Shown: positions 54,173 to 56,861 of the stretch, in pieces
Layout: the number at the start of each line of letters is the position of its first letter
How positions within the stretch are numbered: the first letter of the stretch is position 1
NCBI GenBank assembly: GCA_002452745.1
Contig: DKFC01000023.1
Location: 1-56,861 of the forward strand
Reading direction: 5' to 3'
Length of the DNA stretch: 56,861 nucleotides
From: Firmicutes bacterium UBA6806
Lineage (GTDB): Bacteria > Bacillota > Clostridia > Peptostreptococcales > Acidaminobacteraceae
The notes under the pieces: model-generated
Database searches by the model: none
The model's input: only the letters and a program-made list of their open reading frames with translations
What the model was told of the DNA's origin: nothing
Position numbers and translations under genes: made by a program

Positions 54173-54239
54173 AGCAACCGTTTGAAAGTTGAATATCCTT
54201 ACTGATGAGGTGTCAGATGACTTGATTCGATGGCATGCA

Positions 54240-54330
54240 AAAAGACTCAAATATGTGTTTACCTGAACTGCGCTTTAGTCTACTAGATTTTAGGTCTAAC
54301 TGACTAAAGAGGTATCACATTGAGTCTTTT
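54240..54330. terminator. Nested hairpin between converging genes
   Basis: AAAAGACTCAA (54240-54250) and TTGAGTCTTTT (54320-54330) form an 11-bp stem extended by TGTG/CACA across a 3-base bulge; inside it CTTTAGTC (54273-54280) pairs with GACTAAAG (54302-54309). Both outer arms end in T-runs in their own direction, so it may be a two-way terminator. The nested design and about 90-bp length also fit a small inverted-repeat element. No gene lies in 54173-54343. Confidence 0.45.
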
Positions 54331-54343
54331 AATCGGTTCTATT

Positions 54344-54622
54344 TTAATTTACGAGTTCTGCACTTAGCCGTTTAATTTGATTTGCCTTCACCCAGCTGAA
54401 AAACCCTTCCATAAGCCTAGTTTCAATGCCATGCCCCCAGTAGTTCTCGTCTATGCCAATGATTAAATCATCAGAAACTTCATTTGGTTCTCTCAATATA
54501 AATTTCGTTTGAGCGGAGAGTCTTTTCATAAGTCCGATGATTCGAGAGGTACACATCACGCCTACAATTACACCAATCTTTCTATCGCTTTTAATTCTTT
54601 TGTTAATTAGAACATCCTCGTT
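54344..54622 (-). pseudogene. GNAT acetyltransferase remnant
   Basis: A minus-strand open frame whose product contains IDENYWGHGIETRLMEGFF and then VKANQIKRL, the acetyl-CoA-binding part of a GNAT acetyltransferase. It stops directly after this (ELVN), without the usual C-terminal NxxAxxLYxKxGF, and the N-terminal strands are missing. No good start or ribosome binding site is visible. It is most likely a decayed fragment. Confidence 0.55.
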
Positions 54623-54659
54623 TCAATACATTAAATCCTATAAACCTGCCTTTTATAGT

Positions 54660-55193
54660 TTAATCAAGTGTCGTAATCTTAATATTATCTAGTAGATACC
54701 CCTCAGGATGTATAGACTCATCATTCTTCCCCTTGTACTTTATTGTGAAAAATTCAGCAGTTGTTGTTTTAGACAAGAAATCAGAAAGACTTGCAATAAA
54801 ATAATCTGGATGAGTATAATTATTTTCACCACTATTTTCAAAGTATAAAAAATGCTCATTAAACGCCACAATTAATATCTCGTTTTCAAAGTAAACATCT
54901 TCAACCACTAGTGAATTCAATATACTTTCTCCATCATCTGCAAGACCATATGATACATGATGCTCTTGAAGTGCTTTAATCCATAAATTAGTAGCAGTTT
55001 TAATATCATTGGATTCTGCGGAAAAAGAAAGCGTGCTAAGTCCACCGCTGATTGGATCAATATAGTTACAAGTAATTGCAGACATCTCTGTATCATCATT
55101 TGATTTTGAGCTATAATATATCGTAAAGAATATGACCACAATTACACATAGAAGTGCGATTATAAAGACTTTACGTTGAAGCAATTTTTTCAT
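54660..55193 (-). CDS. Membrane-anchored GerMN-like protein
   Basis: A 177-aa protein with an N-terminal TM segment (about residues 9-27) and an external domain. TATNLWIKALQEHHVSYGL, SILNSLVVEDVYFENEILIV and FIASLSDFLSKT fit the GerMN fold found in GerM and cell-wall amidase partners. GGGGG precedes the ATG, inside the end of the amidase gene, so the pair is coupled. Role is likely in the cell wall; the family call is by eye. Confidence 0.5.
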   Translation of the reverse strand: MKKLLQRKVFIIALLCVIVVIFFTIYYSSKSNDDTEMSAITCNYIDPISGGLSTLSFSAESNDIKTATNLWIKALQEHHVSYGLADDGESILNSLVVEDVYFENEILIVAFNEHFLYFENSGENNYTHPDYFIASLSDFLSKTTTAEFFTIKYKGKNDESIHPEGYLLDNIKITTLD

Positions 55194-56021
55194 TTAATAC
55201 CCCCACCAAAAATTTCGTATACCAAGATACATGCTATAAGCCATAGCATCTCTATCAGCCAAGGAATCCAGACTAGAATAATCACTAGCATTTGTTATAA
55301 ATCCAAGTTCTACTAAAACGGCAGTCATATTAGAATTTCTTAAAACAGCTAAATTGTTTTCTCTATTATACCTCTGACTGATCCCATGCCTACTCGAAAT
55401 TTTATACGTGATTTCATTTGCTAATCTTTTACTAGTTGATACATCATGATCGGAATCCCAAAATGCTTCTACACCATTTGATGAGGCTACACCTCCATTA
55501 CAGTGGATACTTATGAACATATTGGCATTATTGTTATTGGCAATATCAGCACGCATTTTTAAATCTGTATTCAAATCATTACTTAGTTGAGTGTCCGTTG
55601 ACCTTGTTAAAATTACAGTGGCTCCTTTAGCTTCAAGATAGTTTTTTAGATTAAGAGCAACATCTAAAGCAATATTTTTTTCAAGAGCACCATCTATAGC
55701 CACAGCATGGTTATAAATGCCTCCATGTCCTGGATCAATAACAATTACTGGATTTGGAACATCCGGAACAAGCCTAACAGATATATTGGCTGATTCATCT
55801 ATCTCTCTTTTTATACCACCTTCATAATTATACTCTCCAATGGTAGTAAGTTCTTGTCCATCAATTTTTATAATAATTTGATTTACATCAAGATTGCTAA
55901 ATATAGTTTTTTTCAGTGACCACATAAAGCTATCAAACTCAGTAGAGTAAGGATCAATATTCATTAATTCTTTTGAGAAATCAACTGTAAAATTATCCTC
56001 ATTTAACTTGACCGAAAGCAA
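55194..56021 (-). CDS. N-acetylmuramoyl-L-alanine amidase (Amidase_3), apparently 5'-truncated
   Basis: Residues 92-275 form an Amidase_3 domain that cleaves the amide between muramic acid and the stem peptide. Zinc and catalytic residues are in place: His99 (DPGHGG), Glu114 (ALEKNIAL), His173 (SIHCN) and Glu238 (VELGF). Residues 1-60 resemble the second half of a GerMN domain (FTVDFSKELMNID, NQIIIKIDGQEL). The listed start is TTG without a ribosome binding site. The frame is open back to 56069, still in GerMN-like phase, then ends at a TGA near the IS. No signal peptide remains. The IS insertion probably removed the beginning and the promoter. Confidence 0.7.
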   Translation of the reverse strand: MLSVKLNEDNFTVDFSKELMNIDPYSTEFDSFMWSLKKTIFSNLDVNQIIIKIDGQELTTIGEYNYEGGIKREIDESANISVRLVPDVPNPVIVIDPGHGGIYNHAVAIDGALEKNIALDVALNLKNYLEAKGATVILTRSTDTQLSNDLNTDLKMRADIANNNNANMFISIHCNGGVASSNGVEAFWDSDHDVSTSKRLANEITYKISSRHGISQRYNRENNLAVLRNSNMTAVLVELGFITNASDYSSLDSLADRDAMAYSMYLGIRNFWWGY

Positions 56022-56132
56022 TTTTATTGAACCATCGTGATAATTGAGAAAATTGCATAATTCAGGTCCTCAAAATGAAAAATATTGAACACCTTAACAA
56101 ACCAGTGTCATTTTTCAAATTTTCAACATCAT

Positions 56133-56861
56133 TTAGGCAGTTTTCTTTTTCTCTCTTTGAATATTTGAAACTATTGTTCCCGCTATTAACGCGATGCAGT
56201 TTAATAGTGCATGCATTTTTACTTTCTTGATTCCTTTTGATCGTACATGATCTAGATTCAATCCTTCTTTAAGTCTACTATTGCACCGTTCTACAGATGT
56301 TCTAAGGTTGTACAGTAATTTCCACTCTGTGCTTCCGCGGAGTGGATAACCGTGTTGACGCGGATTTACTTTATAACCTAATTTCACTGTGTATCCATAA
56401 TTTGATGATGAACACCAATTCATTCCATGGGGACAATTGACTTTTCCAGTTGCGTGAGGGCATCTGAATTTTAGATAATCACCATCTTTTCCCCAGTATG
56501 AAAGTTTGAAACCACCTGAACACAGTGGGTTGAAGTCCTCATCTAAACCTTCTGGTGAAGACTTACTACTTCTTGGATTGTATGCGATAATCGGAATTGC
56601 GTTAAATTTATTGATGATATCATCATAAACATACTCAAAATCATATCCAGAGTCCATGGCGTAATACTTCGGTTTAAACCTTGATTGAAACTCATTAAGG
56701 AAAGACTCTATCATCGTAACTGCAACAGTTCCATCATAAATACTTGCAGGTGTAACTAAGATATCTAAAGGCAGTTCACTCTTTGAATCGCAGATGATGT
56801 GCAGTTTCCAACCAAACCATCTGATGTTGTTGCCGTTTGTGTCACGTTTCATTCCCCAGTT
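56133..56861 (-). mobile_element. IS transposase, DDE type, 5' part outside the window
   Basis: A DDE transposase (IS1182/IS5-like by appearance) whose reading frame continues past the right edge; at least 242 residues are visible. It has WFGWKLHIICDSKS with a first-strand Asp, AMDSGYDFEYVYD (second Asp), CPHGMNWCSSSNYG (zinc-like Cys cluster) and ERCNSRLKEGLNLDHVRSKG (catalytic Glu). The end of the element probably lies between about 56073 and 56132, but I could not find a terminal inverted repeat without the other end. It sits next to the truncated amidase. Confidence 0.85.

Noticed and set aside
1..56861. rRNA, tRNA or riboswitch
   Set aside because: I saw no tRNA cloverleaf, rRNA-like segment or known riboswitch core on either strand, although a covariance search could find weak cases.

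Overview
The window is AT-rich and its genes are packed head to tail with strong AGGAGG-type ribosome binding sites. Indole-pyruvate-type ferredoxin oxidoreductase genes, a copper-amine-oxidase-type stalk domain, GerMN-like domains and short intergenic gaps together suggest an anaerobic Clostridia-type Bacillota. This is inferred from gene content; no rRNA or tRNA gene is visible.

Region A (about 0.2-17 kb, all minus strand) reads as one or two long transcripts. It starts at a TetR-family repressor with a TTGACA-17-TATTCT promoter and an inverted-repeat operator, and ends at a hairpin at 218-250. In transcription order it holds tetR, an ABC exporter (ATPase and two ABC-2 permeases), a 38-aa membrane peptide, IorA/IorB-type 2-oxoacid:ferredoxin oxidoreductase subunits, a FabG-type reductase, a canonical ketoacyl synthase III (KAS III), a DUF362/2[4Fe-4S] protein, a second FabG-type reductase, an epimerase-like VOC protein and a 3-hydroxyacyl-CoA dehydrogenase. 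Four more KAS III genes and an SCP2-like lipid-binding protein follow, then a sixth KAS III gene. Three of the six KAS III proteins lack the usual His and Asn, and a fourth has His in place of Asn. No acyl carrier protein, dehydratase, enoyl reductase or thioesterase is present. I infer an undescribed KAS III-based pathway that condenses CoA thioesters, probably from an arylacetyl-CoA starter made by IorAB, with product export by the ABC system.

Region B (17.2-54.2 kb) is an extracellular contractile injection system (eCIS, a phage-tail-like particle without head genes). The distal operon (40.1 to 17.3 kb, minus) encodes an unknown helical protein, sheath, tube, a tail-assembly chaperone with a likely -1 frameshift extension, a second tube, a giant low-complexity protein in the tape-measure position, a LysM hub protein, separate gpD- and gpV-like spike proteins, gp25, two J-like baseplate wedge proteins, a gpI-like tail protein, a fibre/baseplate-associated protein and a DUF4157 effector candidate. 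An AAA+ ATPase lies on the plus strand (40.2-42.3 kb). The proximal operon (53.0 to 42.3 kb, minus) encodes a four-TM HAMP/degenerate cyclase sensor, a membrane MORN-repeat protein, an exported TolC-like protein, an exported coiled-coil protein with a stalk domain, a DUF4255 cap protein, an unknown protein and a PAAR-like spike tip. A divergent gene at 53.1 kb encodes a pseudokinase-like, TM and LysM-like protein. The exported and signalling genes look like an envelope docking or trigger module built into the eCIS locus.

Region C (54.2-56.9 kb) is degraded: a nested hairpin between converging genes, a GNAT remnant, a GerMN-like lipoprotein-type gene, a cell-wall amidase whose 5' end appears cut off, and an IS transposase that runs off the right edge.

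Most distinctive observations: a T-TTT-TTT slippery heptamer that joins the eCIS chaperone to a start-codon-less DUF6760-like frame (as in phage P2 E/E'); a hairpin-bridged Shine-Dalgarno before the sheath gene; a 13-bp perfect hairpin between the tube and tape-measure genes; and 18-bp coding repeats in the presumed tape measure.
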